From: Azohydromonas australica DSM 1124
Lineage (GTDB): Bacteria > Pseudomonadota > Gammaproteobacteria > Burkholderiales > Burkholderiaceae_C
Direction: 5' to 3'
Length of the DNA: 64,000 bases
Assembly (NCBI RefSeq): GCF_000430725.1
Contig: NZ_KE387204.1
Location: 56,023 to 120,022, forward strand
How positions within the stretch are numbered: the first letter of the stretch is position 1; each line of letters opens with the position of its first letter. The position numbers and the translations under genes are program-made. The notes beneath the pieces were generated by a model. That model did no database searches and was not told where the DNA came from. It worked only from the letters and a program-made list of their open reading frames with translations. Below are positions 34,974 to 43,244 of this stretch, in pieces.

Positions 34974-36209
34974 TCAGCCTGGCAGCGGGCGGCAACGTCC
35001 CTGGTAGACCACCTGCCGGCAGGCGTTGAAACCCAGCGTGGCGCACAGCTGCGCCGGGCGCTCTACCTCCCACAGCGCGAAATCCGCAGCCTTGCCGATT
35101 TCCAGGCTGCCCGTTTCCCCGGACAGGCCCAGCGCCGCGGCGGCGTGGCAGGTGGCGCCGGCCAGGGCCTCGGTGGGCGTCAGGCCCAGCAGCAGGCAGC
35201 CCAGGTTCAGCGCGGCCAGGATCGACGGCATGGGCGAGCTGCCGGGGTTGCAGTCGCTGGCCAGCGCCATCGCCACTCCGGCGGCGCGCAGCTTGGCGAC
35301 CGGCGGGCGCCGCGTCTCGCGCAGGAAGTGAATCGCCCCGGGCAGCAGCACGGCCACGCTGCCGGCGGCGCGCAGCGCGGCGATGCCGACATCGGAAACC
35401 TCCTCCAGGTGGTCCGCCGACAGCCCGCCGAAGCGCCCGACCAACTCGGCCCCGCCCAGGTCGGAGAGCTGGCCGGCATGCAATTTCACCGGCAGCTTCA
35501 ACCGCCGCGCGGTCTCGAACAGCCGCTCCACCTGCGCCGTGGAAAAGGCGATGCCCTCGCAGAACGCGTCCACCGCGTCCACCAGGCCTTGCGCGGCCAG
35601 GGCGGGAAGCATGTGGTCGCACAGCAGCGCCACGTAGTCGTCGGCGCGGCCGGCGTACTCCGGCGGCAGCGCGTGCGCGCCCAAAAAGCTGGTCTTCACC
35701 CGCAGCGGCAGCTCACGCCCCAGGCGGCGCGCCACGCGCAGCATGCGCGCCTCGCTCTCCGGCTCCAGCCCGTAGCCGGACTTGATTTCCAGCGTCGTCA
35801 CACCCTCGCGCATCAGGTTGCGCACACGCGGCAGGCTTTGCGCCAGCAGTTCCTCCTCGCTGGCGGCGCGCGTGGCGCGCACGGTGTTGAGAATGCCCCC
35901 GCCGCGCCGCGCGATGGCCTCATAGCTCTGGCCCTGCATGCGCAGCTCGAATTCCTCGCTGCGCTGCCCGGCGTGCACCACGTGGGTGTGGCAGTCGATG
36001 AAGCCCGGCAGCAGCCAGGCGCCGCCGCCGTCATGCGTCGACGCGGCCGTGGCGCCCTCGGGCAGCGCGGCGCGCGGGCCCAGCCAGGCAATGCGCCCGT
36101 CGCGCACGGCCAGCGCGCCGTCGCGCACGGTGGCGGCCGGGTCGGCGGGCGCGAGCGGCAACAGGTGGACGTCGAGCCAGAGGGCGTCCCAAGTGGCAGT
36201 GGTGCCCAT
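34974..36209 (-). CDS. hutI: Imidazolonepropionase HutI
   Basis: 411 residues, amidohydrolase fold. Metal and substrate motifs: LLPGFIDCHTHVVHAGQR, EIKSGYGLEPESE, KTSFLGAHALPPEY, KLHAGQLSDLGG and ALASDCNPGSSP. It hydrolyses 4-imidazolone-5-propionate to N-formimino-L-glutamate. It lies 5 nt after hutH in the minus-strand hutU-hutH-hutI operon. No hutG/hutF or hutC repressor gene lies next to it. Confidence 0.95.
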   Translation of the reverse strand: MGTTATWDALWLDVHLLPLAPADPAATVRDGALAVRDGRIAWLGPRAALPEGATAASTHDGGGAWLLPGFIDCHTHVVHAGQRSEEFELRMQGQSYEAIARRGGGILNTVRATRAASEEELLAQSLPRVRNLMREGVTTLEIKSGYGLEPESEARMLRVARRLGRELPLRVKTSFLGAHALPPEYAGRADDYVALLCDHMLPALAAQGLVDAVDAFCEGIAFSTAQVERLFETARRLKLPVKLHAGQLSDLGGAELVGRFGGLSADHLEEVSDVGIAALRAAGSVAVLLPGAIHFLRETRRPPVAKLRAAGVAMALASDCNPGSSPMPSILAALNLGCLLLGLTPTEALAGATCHAAAALGLSGETGSLEIGKAADFALWEVERPAQLCATLGFNACRQVVYQGRCRPLPG

Positions 36210-36214
36210 CGCGC

Positions 36215-37765
36215 TCAGTCCTCCCACAGCGCCGCCAGCACCCCGGGCAGCGCGCGCGAGACCTCGCCCTGCAACAGCAGCGCGCGGGCGGCCTCGATGT
36301 CGGGCGCCAGCAGCCGGTCGCGGTCGTAGTGCGTGACGGCGCCGCGCAGCAGCGCATGCAGCTGCTGCAGCGGCGCCGAGGTGGCGAGCGGATGGTGGAA
36401 ATCCACGCCCTGCGCGGCGGTCAGCCACTCGATGGCGACGATGGTGGCGCTGTTGAGCGCCATCTCCTGCAGCCGCCGCGCGGCGAAGGTCGCCATGCTG
36501 ACGTGGTCTTCCTGGTTGGCCGAGGTGGGCAGGCTGTCCACGCTGGCCGGGTGCGCCAGGCTCTTGTTTTCCGACGCCAGGGCCGCGGCCGTGACATGGG
36601 CGATCATGAAACCGGAGTTCAGCCCCGCGTCGCGCACCAGGAACGGCGGCAGCCCGGAGAGGTTGGCGTCGATCAGCAGCGCGATGCGCCGCTCCGCCAG
36701 CGCGCCGATCTCGGCAATGGCCAGCGCCATCTGGTCCGCCGCGAACGCCACCGGCTCGGCGTGGAAGTTGCCGCCGGACAGTGCCTGCTCGCCGAAGAGC
36801 AGCGGGTTGTCGGTGACGGCGTTGGCTTCCACCAGCAGCGTGCGCGCGGCCTGCAGCAGCAGGTCGCGGCAGGCGCCCATCACCTGCGGCTGGCAGCGCA
36901 GGCTGTACGGGTCCTGCACGCGCTCATCGGCCATCAGGTGCGACTGCCGGATCGCGCTGCCGGCCAGCAGCTCCCGGTACGCCCGCGCCAGCGCGATTTG
37001 CCCGGGCTGACCGCGCACGGCGTGGATGCGCGCGTCGAAGGGCGCGTCGCTGCCGCGCGCGGCGTCCACCGACAGCGCGCCCACCGCCACCGAGGCCTCC
37101 AGCACCCGCTGCGCCATGAACAGCCCGTGCAGCGCCAGCGCGGTGGACACCTGCGTGCCGTTGATCAGCGCCAGCCCTTCCTTGGGCGCCAGCGCCAGCG
37201 GTACGAGGCCCGCGTCGCGCAGCGCCTGCGCCGCCGGGCGGCGCACGCCGTCCACGCGAACTTCGCCCTCGCCCATGAGGGCCAGCGTCATGTGCGCCAG
37301 CGGCGCCAGGTCACCCGAGGCGCCCACCGAGCCCTTGGCGGGGATGCAGGGGCTGATGCCGGCGTTGAGCAGCCCCAGCAGCGACTCGATCACCACCGGC
37401 CGCACGCCCGAGTGGCCGCGCGCCAGGCTCGCGGCCTTGGTGGCGAGCACCAGCCGCACCACGGGCTCCGACAGCGCCTCGCCCGTGCCCACGGCGTGCG
37501 AGAGGATCAAATTGCGCTGCAGCAGCGCGAGCTGGTCGTCCGGGATGTGCGTGTGCGCGAGCTTGCCAAAGCCGGTGTTGATGCCGTAGGCCGGCTCGCC
37601 GCGCGCCAGCAGCGCGGACACGGCCTCGGCCGAGGCCCGCACCTGGTCCCAGGCGCCCTCGGGCAGGGCCACGACGGCGGGCCCGGCCCAGAGGCGGCGC
37701 CAGGTCCGCAGCGGCACACGGCCGGGATCGAGCAGCAGGCGGGACGGATCGGGGGAGTCGGGCAA
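36215..37765 (-). CDS. hutH: Histidine ammonia-lyase HutH
   Basis: 516 residues. The MIO cofactor triad A149-S150-G151 lies in GSVGASGDLAPLAHM, with YGINTGFGKLA near residue 60 and the conserved NQEDHVSM segment. It deaminates L-histidine to urocanate. It lies between hutU (49-nt gap) and hutI (5-nt gap). Confidence 0.97.
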   Translation of the reverse strand: MPDSPDPSRLLLDPGRVPLRTWRRLWAGPAVVALPEGAWDQVRASAEAVSALLARGEPAYGINTGFGKLAHTHIPDDQLALLQRNLILSHAVGTGEALSEPVVRLVLATKAASLARGHSGVRPVVIESLLGLLNAGISPCIPAKGSVGASGDLAPLAHMTLALMGEGEVRVDGVRRPAAQALRDAGLVPLALAPKEGLALINGTQVSTALALHGLFMAQRVLEASVAVGALSVDAARGSDAPFDARIHAVRGQPGQIALARAYRELLAGSAIRQSHLMADERVQDPYSLRCQPQVMGACRDLLLQAARTLLVEANAVTDNPLLFGEQALSGGNFHAEPVAFAADQMALAIAEIGALAERRIALLIDANLSGLPPFLVRDAGLNSGFMIAHVTAAALASENKSLAHPASVDSLPTSANQEDHVSMATFAARRLQEMALNSATIVAIEWLTAAQGVDFHHPLATSAPLQQLHALLRGAVTHYDRDRLLAPDIEAARALLLQGEVSRALPGVLAALWED

Positions 37766-37814
37766 GGCGTGCCTTTCGTGGGGTGAAAAGGGCGGTAGAG
37801 GGGGCTGCAGGCGC

Positions 37815-39506
37815 TCAGCCGAGCATGGGCAGCTTCAGGCCGTGGCGGCGGGCGCAGTCCTGCGCGGCCTCGTAGCCGGCGTCGGCATGGCGCATCACGC
37901 CGCTGGCGCAGTCGTTGACCAGCACGCGCGCCAGGCGCCGTGCCGCAGCCTCGGTGCCGTCGGCCACGATCACCATGCCAGCGTGCTGCGAGTAGCCCAT
38001 GCCCACGCCGCCGCCGTGGTGCAGCGAGACCCACGTCGCGCCGCCGGCGGTGTTGAGCAGCGCATTGAGCAGCGGCCAGTCGGAGACGGCGTCGGTGCCG
38101 TCGCGCATGCCCTCGGTCTCGCGGTTGGGGCTGGCAACGGAGCCGGTGTCGAGGTGGTCGCGGCCGATGACGATGGGCGCCTTGAGCTCGCCGCGCGCCA
38201 CCATCCCGTTGAAGGCCAGCCCCGCGCGGTCACGCTCGCCCAGGCCCAGCCAGCAGATGCGCGCCGGCAACCCCTGGAACGCGATGCGCTCGCCCGCCAG
38301 CGACAGCCAGCGCTGCAGGCCGGCGTCGTCCGGGAACAGCTCGCGCACCTTGGCGTCGGTGCGGCGGATGTCCTCCGGGTCGCCCGACAGCGCCACCCAG
38401 CGGAACGGGCCCTTGCCCTGGCAGAACAGTGGGCGGATGTAGGCGGGCACGAAGCCGGGGATGTCGAAGGCGCGCGCCACGCCGGCGTCCAGCGCCACCT
38501 GGCGGATGTTGTTGCCGTAGTCCACCGCCGGCACGCCCAGCTCGCGCAGCGCCAGCATCGCCTGCACGTGCTGCGCGCAGGAATCGGCCGCCGCCGCGCG
38601 CAGCGCCGCGTGCTGCGCCGGGTCCTGCTGTGCCGCCTCCCAGCGCTCCACGCTCCAGCCCAGCGGCAGGTAGCCGTGCAGCAGGTCGTGCGCGGAGGTC
38701 TGGTCGGTGACCAGGTCCGGCTTTGCCTGCCCGTCGCGGGCCCGGCGCGCCAGTTCGGGCAGCACTTCGGCGGCGTTGCCCAGCAGGCCGATGGAGACGG
38801 CCTCGCCGCGTTCGGTGTGGTGGCGGATGAGCGCGAGCGCGTCGTCGAGGTCGCGCGCCTGCTTGTCGAGGTAGCGGGTGCGCAGCCGGGCGTCGATGCG
38901 CGGCTGGCGGCATTCGATGACCAGGGAACAGGCGCCGGCCAGGCTGGCGGCCAGGGGTTGCGCGCCGCCCATGCCGCCCAGGCCGGCGCTGAGGATCCAG
39001 CGTCCGCGCGCGTCGCCGCCCCAGTGCTGGCGCGCGGCCTCCATGAAGGTCTCGTAGGTGCCCTGCACGATGCCCTGGCTGCCGATGTAGATCCAGCTGC
39101 CGGCGGTCATCTGGCCGTACATGAAGAGGCCACTGCGGTCCAGCTCCTCGAACTGCTCCCAGGTGGCCCAGCGCGGCACGAGGTTGCTGTTGGCGATGAG
39201 CACGCGCGGCGCGTCCGGGTGTGTCCTGAACACGCCTACCGGCTTGCCCGACTGCACCAGCAGCGACTCGTCGTCGCCCAGTTCGCGCAGGCTGGCCAGG
39301 AGCTGGTCGAAGCAGCGCCAGTCGCGCGCGGCGCGGCCGATGCCGCCGTAGACCACCAGCCGGTGCGGGTCCTCCGCCACTTCGGGGTCGAGGTTGTTCT
39401 GCAGCAGCCGCCAGGCGGCCTCGGTCTGCCAGCTGCGGCAGTGCAGTTGCGCGCCGCGCGGCGCGCGAACCACGCGCTCGGGATCGAAACGGGGGTCGGA
39501 AGGCAT
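37815..39506 (-). CDS. hutU: Urocanate hydratase HutU
   Basis: 563 residues, the family length. NAD+-dependent urocanase with YGGIGRAARDW, GGMGGAQPLA (NAD binding), DQTSAHD, CQGKGPFRWVALSGDPED and NRETEGMRDGTDAVSDWP. It converts urocanate to 4-imidazolone-5-propionate. It is the first gene of the operon; AAGGAG lies 6 nt before ATG. Confidence 0.97.
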   Translation of the reverse strand: MPSDPRFDPERVVRAPRGAQLHCRSWQTEAAWRLLQNNLDPEVAEDPHRLVVYGGIGRAARDWRCFDQLLASLRELGDDESLLVQSGKPVGVFRTHPDAPRVLIANSNLVPRWATWEQFEELDRSGLFMYGQMTAGSWIYIGSQGIVQGTYETFMEAARQHWGGDARGRWILSAGLGGMGGAQPLAASLAGACSLVIECRQPRIDARLRTRYLDKQARDLDDALALIRHHTERGEAVSIGLLGNAAEVLPELARRARDGQAKPDLVTDQTSAHDLLHGYLPLGWSVERWEAAQQDPAQHAALRAAAADSCAQHVQAMLALRELGVPAVDYGNNIRQVALDAGVARAFDIPGFVPAYIRPLFCQGKGPFRWVALSGDPEDIRRTDAKVRELFPDDAGLQRWLSLAGERIAFQGLPARICWLGLGERDRAGLAFNGMVARGELKAPIVIGRDHLDTGSVASPNRETEGMRDGTDAVSDWPLLNALLNTAGGATWVSLHHGGGVGMGYSQHAGMVIVADGTEAAARRLARVLVNDCASGVMRHADAGYEAAQDCARRHGLKLPMLG

Positions 39507-39599
39507 GGCGCACTCCTTTGGGCAGTTGGGCCGCCGCGCCGGGTGCGCGGCCTGCGCGCCCGGGCGTGTGCCCAGGGTACGCCCGCCGCGGCGCGCGGA

Positions 39600-40133
39600 C
39601 TACAGCGGGATGCCCAGGCGCAGCTGCCAGAAATCCACCGCCGGGTTCGGCTCGTTCAGTCCGCCGTTGGAGAAATGTTGAAACCGCAACGAGACTTCCA
39701 TCCCGCCGGTGCTGCGCCAGCCCGCGCCGAGGTGGTCGCCGAAGGTGAGATTGCTGCCCACGCGCTTGTCCACCGTGCGGAAGCGCGGCGTGACGTAGTT
39801 GAGCCCGATGCCGGCCTCGACGAAAAAGCCCGCGGGTGCGCCGCCGGACCACCAACGCAGCGCCGGGGTGTAGCCGAACTGGGTGAAGTTCTCATGGCCC
39901 TCGGGCACGTCGGAGCGCCAGCGGCCCAGTGCAAGCTCGTGGTAGCCGCTCAGCAGCCCGGAGCCCAGCGGGCGCGACCACGACCAGTCCCGGGTCAGGC
40001 CCAGCGTGACGGCCTGGGTGTCCGTCTGCCGGCCGTACTGCACGAAGGCATGGTCGGGGGCCCAGGGCGAGTCGCCAGGGGCGGCCAGCCCTGCGACCGG
40101 ACACAGCAAGAGACCGGCCAGGATGTGTCGCAT
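39600..40133 (-). CDS. pagL: Lipid A 3-O-deacylase PagL
   Basis: 177 residues. A signal peptide (1-17, ending AGLAA) precedes an eight-strand outer-membrane barrel pattern. The catalytic motif of PagL is seen as FQHFSNGGLNEPN with His153 and Ser155, near the C-terminal aromatic-rich strand (DFWQLRLGIPL). It removes the 3-position acyl chain of lipid A, remodelling lipopolysaccharide. GGGAG upstream supports ATG 40133; a start at 40163 would disrupt the signal peptide. Confidence 0.85.
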   Translation of the reverse strand: MRHILAGLLLCPVAGLAAPGDSPWAPDHAFVQYGRQTDTQAVTLGLTRDWSWSRPLGSGLLSGYHELALGRWRSDVPEGHENFTQFGYTPALRWWSGGAPAGFFVEAGIGLNYVTPRFRTVDKRVGSNLTFGDHLGAGWRSTGGMEVSLRFQHFSNGGLNEPNPAVDFWQLRLGIPL

Positions 40134-40289
40134 TCGTTTCTCCCACAGTTGTTGAGGCGGCAACGCTGGCCACCGTTTCAGGACGATAGCGCAGGCCGGT
40201 CTGCCTGGAGTACGGTCCGGTCAAGGTGCGAGCCGCCTCGGGCGGCCGGCCGGAAGGCCGGTCCGCGCGTGGGCGTGGTGGCCGAGGCC

Positions 40290-40502
40290 TCAGTCGAGCA
40301 GCTCGATGTCCTGGCTGCTGACGAAGCGCTGCCACTCGGCGCGCGGGATGGCAGCGCTGCCGCGGTAGTCGCCGTCGTTCCAGCTCAGCGTCACATCCTG
40401 GTCGCCCTCTTCGTACTCGACCAGGCCGGGCCGGATGGGCAGCTGCGGGCCGTCGCCCTCGCGGTATTCGACGCAGCCGGTGATGCGGGCGGTCTTGTTC
40501 AT
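40290..40502 (-). CDS. Small conserved hypothetical protein
   Basis: 70 residues, acidic, rich in Asp/Glu/Gly: a GCVEYREGDGPQLP segment and a related VEYEEGDQDVTLSWNDGDY segment look like two beta-hairpin repeats. No signal peptide or membrane segment. The plausible ribosome site is weak. It lies alone between pagL and the alcohol dehydrogenase gene. Confidence 0.6.
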   Translation of the reverse strand: MNKTARITGCVEYREGDGPQLPIRPGLVEYEEGDQDVTLSWNDGDYRGSAAIPRAEWQRFVSSQDIELLD

Positions 40503-40601
40503 GGTGACTCCTTGCCGAAGGGAAACCTCGATTGGAGCAACCGGTGTGCCGCGACACCCGGGGCGCGCACGGGAGAGGGCAGGGACGGGCCGGGGGCGCG
40601 C

Positions 40602-41618
40602 TCAGTCGAAATCCGCGTCCAGCACGACGCGGTAGCGAGCCTTGCCGGCGCGCAGGTGCGCCAACGCGTCGTTGACGCCGCTCATGGGGAAGCGCTCCAC
40701 CAGGGCCTCGATGCGGTGGCGCGCGGCGAAGTCCAGCATCGCTTCGAGGTCGCCGCGGGAGCCCGTGGGCGAGCCCGAGACGCTCTTGGCGCCGCCGATG
40801 AGCGTGAAGGCCGAAACGGCGACGGGCTGCGGCACCGCGCCCACCACGTGCAGCCGCCCGCGCGGCGCCAACGTGGCCATCAGCGCTTCCCAGTCCAGCG
40901 CGGCGTTGGCGGTGTAGAGGATGAGGTCGAGCGTGCCGGCGATGGCCGCCAGCGCGGCCGGGTCGGTGCTGTCCACCACGCGGTGCGCGCCCAGCCGCAG
41001 CGCCTCGACGTGCTTGGAGCTGCTGGAGCTGAAAGCCGTCACCTCGCAGCCCCAGGCCGCGGCGAACTGCAGCGCCAGGTGGCCGAGCCCGCCGATGCCC
41101 ACCACGCCCACGCGCGCCGTGGGCGCGATGCGCAGGTCGCGCAGCGGCGCGAACACCGTGATGCCGCCGCACAGCAGCGGCCCGGCGCTGGCCGGATCCA
41201 GCGCATCCGGCAGCGGCAGCACCCAGGCCCAGTGCGCACGCACCCGGTCGGCGAAGGCGCCGGCGCGGCCGACGATGGTGGGCTGCGCGCGCGGGCACAG
41301 CTGCTGGTCGCCGCCCAGGCACCAGCGGCAGTGCATGCAGCTCGACGCCGTCCAGCCCAGGCCCACGCGCTGGCCGATCTCCAGTCCGAGCGCCTGCTCA
41401 CCCAGCGCCACCACGCGGCCCACCGCCTCGTGTCCGGGCACCAGCGGCCACTGCGTCTGTCCCCACTCGTCGTCCAGCATGGACAGGTCGGAATGGCACA
41501 CGCCGCAGTGCTGCACTGCGATTTCCACCTCCTGCGGGCCCAGCGGTCCCGGGTCGAAGCAGTAGCGCTGCAGCGGCTGGCCGGCCGCGTGCGCAGCCCA
41601 GGCGGTGAACAGGGTCAT
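40602..41618 (-). CDS. Zinc-dependent alcohol/aldehyde dehydrogenase (YahK/cinnamyl-ADH type)
   Basis: 338 residues, medium-chain dehydrogenase. Catalytic zinc ligands are in HCGVCHSDLSML and PGHEAVGRV; the structural zinc cluster is CMHCRWCLGGDQQLC. The coenzyme loop VGIGGLGHLAL and following SSSSSKH suggest NADP(H). It probably reduces aldehydes broadly. ATG 41618 (MTLFTAWAAHAAG) aligns with family N-termini better than 41657. Confidence 0.9.
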   Translation of the reverse strand: MTLFTAWAAHAAGQPLQRYCFDPGPLGPQEVEIAVQHCGVCHSDLSMLDDEWGQTQWPLVPGHEAVGRVVALGEQALGLEIGQRVGLGWTASSCMHCRWCLGGDQQLCPRAQPTIVGRAGAFADRVRAHWAWVLPLPDALDPASAGPLLCGGITVFAPLRDLRIAPTARVGVVGIGGLGHLALQFAAAWGCEVTAFSSSSSKHVEALRLGAHRVVDSTDPAALAAIAGTLDLILYTANAALDWEALMATLAPRGRLHVVGAVPQPVAVSAFTLIGGAKSVSGSPTGSRGDLEAMLDFAARHRIEALVERFPMSGVNDALAHLRAGKARYRVVLDADFD

Positions 41619-42285
41619 GACGTCATCGGCGTGAGGCAGGGACGCGGCACGCGGCAAGGGCTGTACCCAGAACGTGGTGCGAGGAGTGGATGGCCGCCGT
41701 CATATGTCGGCGAACGTCCCGCACGGCATCGCACGGTCGACGCTTAGGGCGAAACATACAGCTGGCTGTGGGCTTTTGTGAACTAACAACCAAGCGTTTC
41801 GTGCTGTGACCCCGGTGAATTCAACGCGCGCCTGGATTCACCAGAACCTGGGTTCACCTCGAAGCTTGACTTGAGCCTCCTCAGCCCGCACCGGTTGGAC
41901 GTCGACCGGTTGACTGGCTTCGGTGTTGTGTTGACCAGCCAGCTGAGACAGGGCTCGGCTCGAAATGCACTCCTTTTGCGCCGTTGAGTGACTTGGTGGA
42001 CCCTTGGTTTGCGTTGTTGGGCGTGTGGCTCGCTGTGGAAGGTGGGAAGAAGATTTGGAAGGGAAATGCAGAAAACCCAGGGAAATTCCCCAGATGGAAC
42101 TCAACGAGAGGTTGCTATTGCTCAAACCTTGTGGCGTTAGTTCAAAGCCATAGTGAACACAATGGTCGAGCGGTCCATGGCAAGTGGCTTCGCGCTGGAC
42201 GAGCAGGACTTGCGGCGTCGCATGCATTTCCTGGGTGGCAAAGCGCCGCACGCCTTAGACAATGGATTCGCACTGGGGGTGAGCT
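41619..42285. other. 667-nt lower-GC region without a convincing gene
   Basis: The G+C content is clearly below the surroundings and codon bias is lost in all frames. Short frames exist on both strands (for example 41838-42251 minus and 41984-42289 plus) but show no motif or ribosome site. Repeats seen: GGTGAATTC/GATTCACC inverted pair around 41814-41842 and ACCGGTTG twice within 25 nt near 41900. It looks like the decayed remnant of an insertion. Confidence 0.5.
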
Positions 42286-42558
42286 ATGACCAAGGACACG
42301 ACCACACGCATCAAGGACAACGGCCTGCGCTACGCCAGCAAGGTGTCAGGCTCGCCCTTCAGCGGACGCGGCCAGACGCGCTCCTGCTTCAAGTGCGGGC
42401 AGCACCGATCGGCCGACCAGCTCATGAGCCAGCGCCTGCTTGGCCGCATGCACATGGTGTGCAAGCCTTCGTGCAAGGCGCTGGCGCTGCTGTCACCGCT
42501 GTCCCAGGAAGCGATAGAGGCACCTCCCATTGGGACGGTGCCGGACGCGTCAAGCTGA
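42286..42558 (+). CDS. Small zinc-ribbon-like hypothetical protein
   Basis: 90 residues with a Cys pattern C34-x2-C37 and C59-x3-C63 in TRSCFKCGQHRSADQ and HMVCKPSCKAL, separated by an Arg-rich helix. The N-terminus is charged (MTKDTTTRIKDNG). GGGGGTGAG lies just before the ATG. The tail after residue 66 is probably disordered. It could be a small nucleic-acid-binding protein; no family is recognised. An alternative frame from 42161 overlaps it. Confidence 0.55.
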   Translation: MTKDTTTRIKDNGLRYASKVSGSPFSGRGQTRSCFKCGQHRSADQLMSQRLLGRMHMVCKPSCKALALLSPLSQEAIEAPPIGTVPDASS

Positions 42559-42701
42559 CGCGTCACGTCGGGCGGGCCTCCCGCCGCGGCCCTGCACGTA
42601 CCCGGTACCGCCCTGGCCCGCCGGGACGATGCCGACAAGAAGCCTCAGCGTGGCGCCGAGGCTCCAGGGGATGCGCTCTTCGATTGAAGACTGAAGGCCA
42701 T

Positions 42702-43238
42702 TCAGGCGGCTGAATCGCCGGCTTCCGAACCCGGCGCAGCGACGCAGCGCACCACATCACCCACGCGCAGCCGTCCACCGCGCAGTACCCGTGCCGTGAC
42801 GCCGCCGTGGCCCCGCATCGCGGCGTAGCCGCCGGGGCCCAGGGCTTCCTCCATGCGCGAGCAGGGCTCGCAAGGGCCCGTCACTTCCAGCTCGATCTCG
42901 TCGCCCAGCCACAGCCGCAGCGGCACCTGCGACAGCGGGCTGCGCGCAGCCAGCAGGTTCAAACCTGATACGACCAGGTTACGCCGCAGCAGCGAAGCCT
43001 CCAGCGCCGGCCGGCCTAGCAGCGCGGCCAGCACCGGCAGGTGCTCGTACTGCAGCAAGGTCACCTGGCGGCGACCGCCGCCTCGGCCACCTGCAGTGCG
43101 GTCACCCTCCAGGCCGCGCCCGGCCACGGCCAGCGCCTCCTGCACGCCCAGCGCGGCCACGCCGCGCGCGGGGCGCAGCCAGATCGACTCCAGCCGCCCC
43201 GCCTGCGGGACACGCGCGACGAGTTCGCGCAGCAGCAT
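42702..43238 (-). CDS. MOSC domain protein
   Basis: 178 residues, one MOSC domain: LEGDRTAG near residue 45, QVTLLQYEHLPVL, RRNLVVSGLNLL, and the conserved cysteine region GPCEPCSRMEEALGPGGYAAM. MOSC proteins handle sulfur on molybdenum cofactor or carry N-hydroxylated base reductase activity. The stop is 6 nt from the ProQ-like stop region on the same strand, so it is probably cotranscribed downstream of it. Confidence 0.88.
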   Translation of the reverse strand: MLLRELVARVPQAGRLESIWLRPARGVAALGVQEALAVAGRGLEGDRTAGGRGGGRRQVTLLQYEHLPVLAALLGRPALEASLLRRNLVVSGLNLLAARSPLSQVPLRLWLGDEIELEVTGPCEPCSRMEEALGPGGYAAMRGHGGVTARVLRGGRLRVGDVVRCVAAPGSEAGDSAA

Positions 43239-43244
43239 CCCGGC

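Noticed and set aside
34974..39506. Possible hut repressor gene in the histidine operon
   Set aside because: No HutC-like GntR gene lies within or beside hutUHI; the small gene at 34527 has no DNA-binding motif.
41838..42251. Minus-strand 137-codon frame in the lower-GC patch
   Set aside because: No ribosome site, no recognisable motif and a Ser/Gln-rich composition like random sequence.
42161..42713. Plus-strand frame overlapping the small Cys-pair protein
   Set aside because: The first 40 codons look plausible but the frame runs entirely through the better-supported gene at 42286 and becomes Arg/Gly-rich noise.
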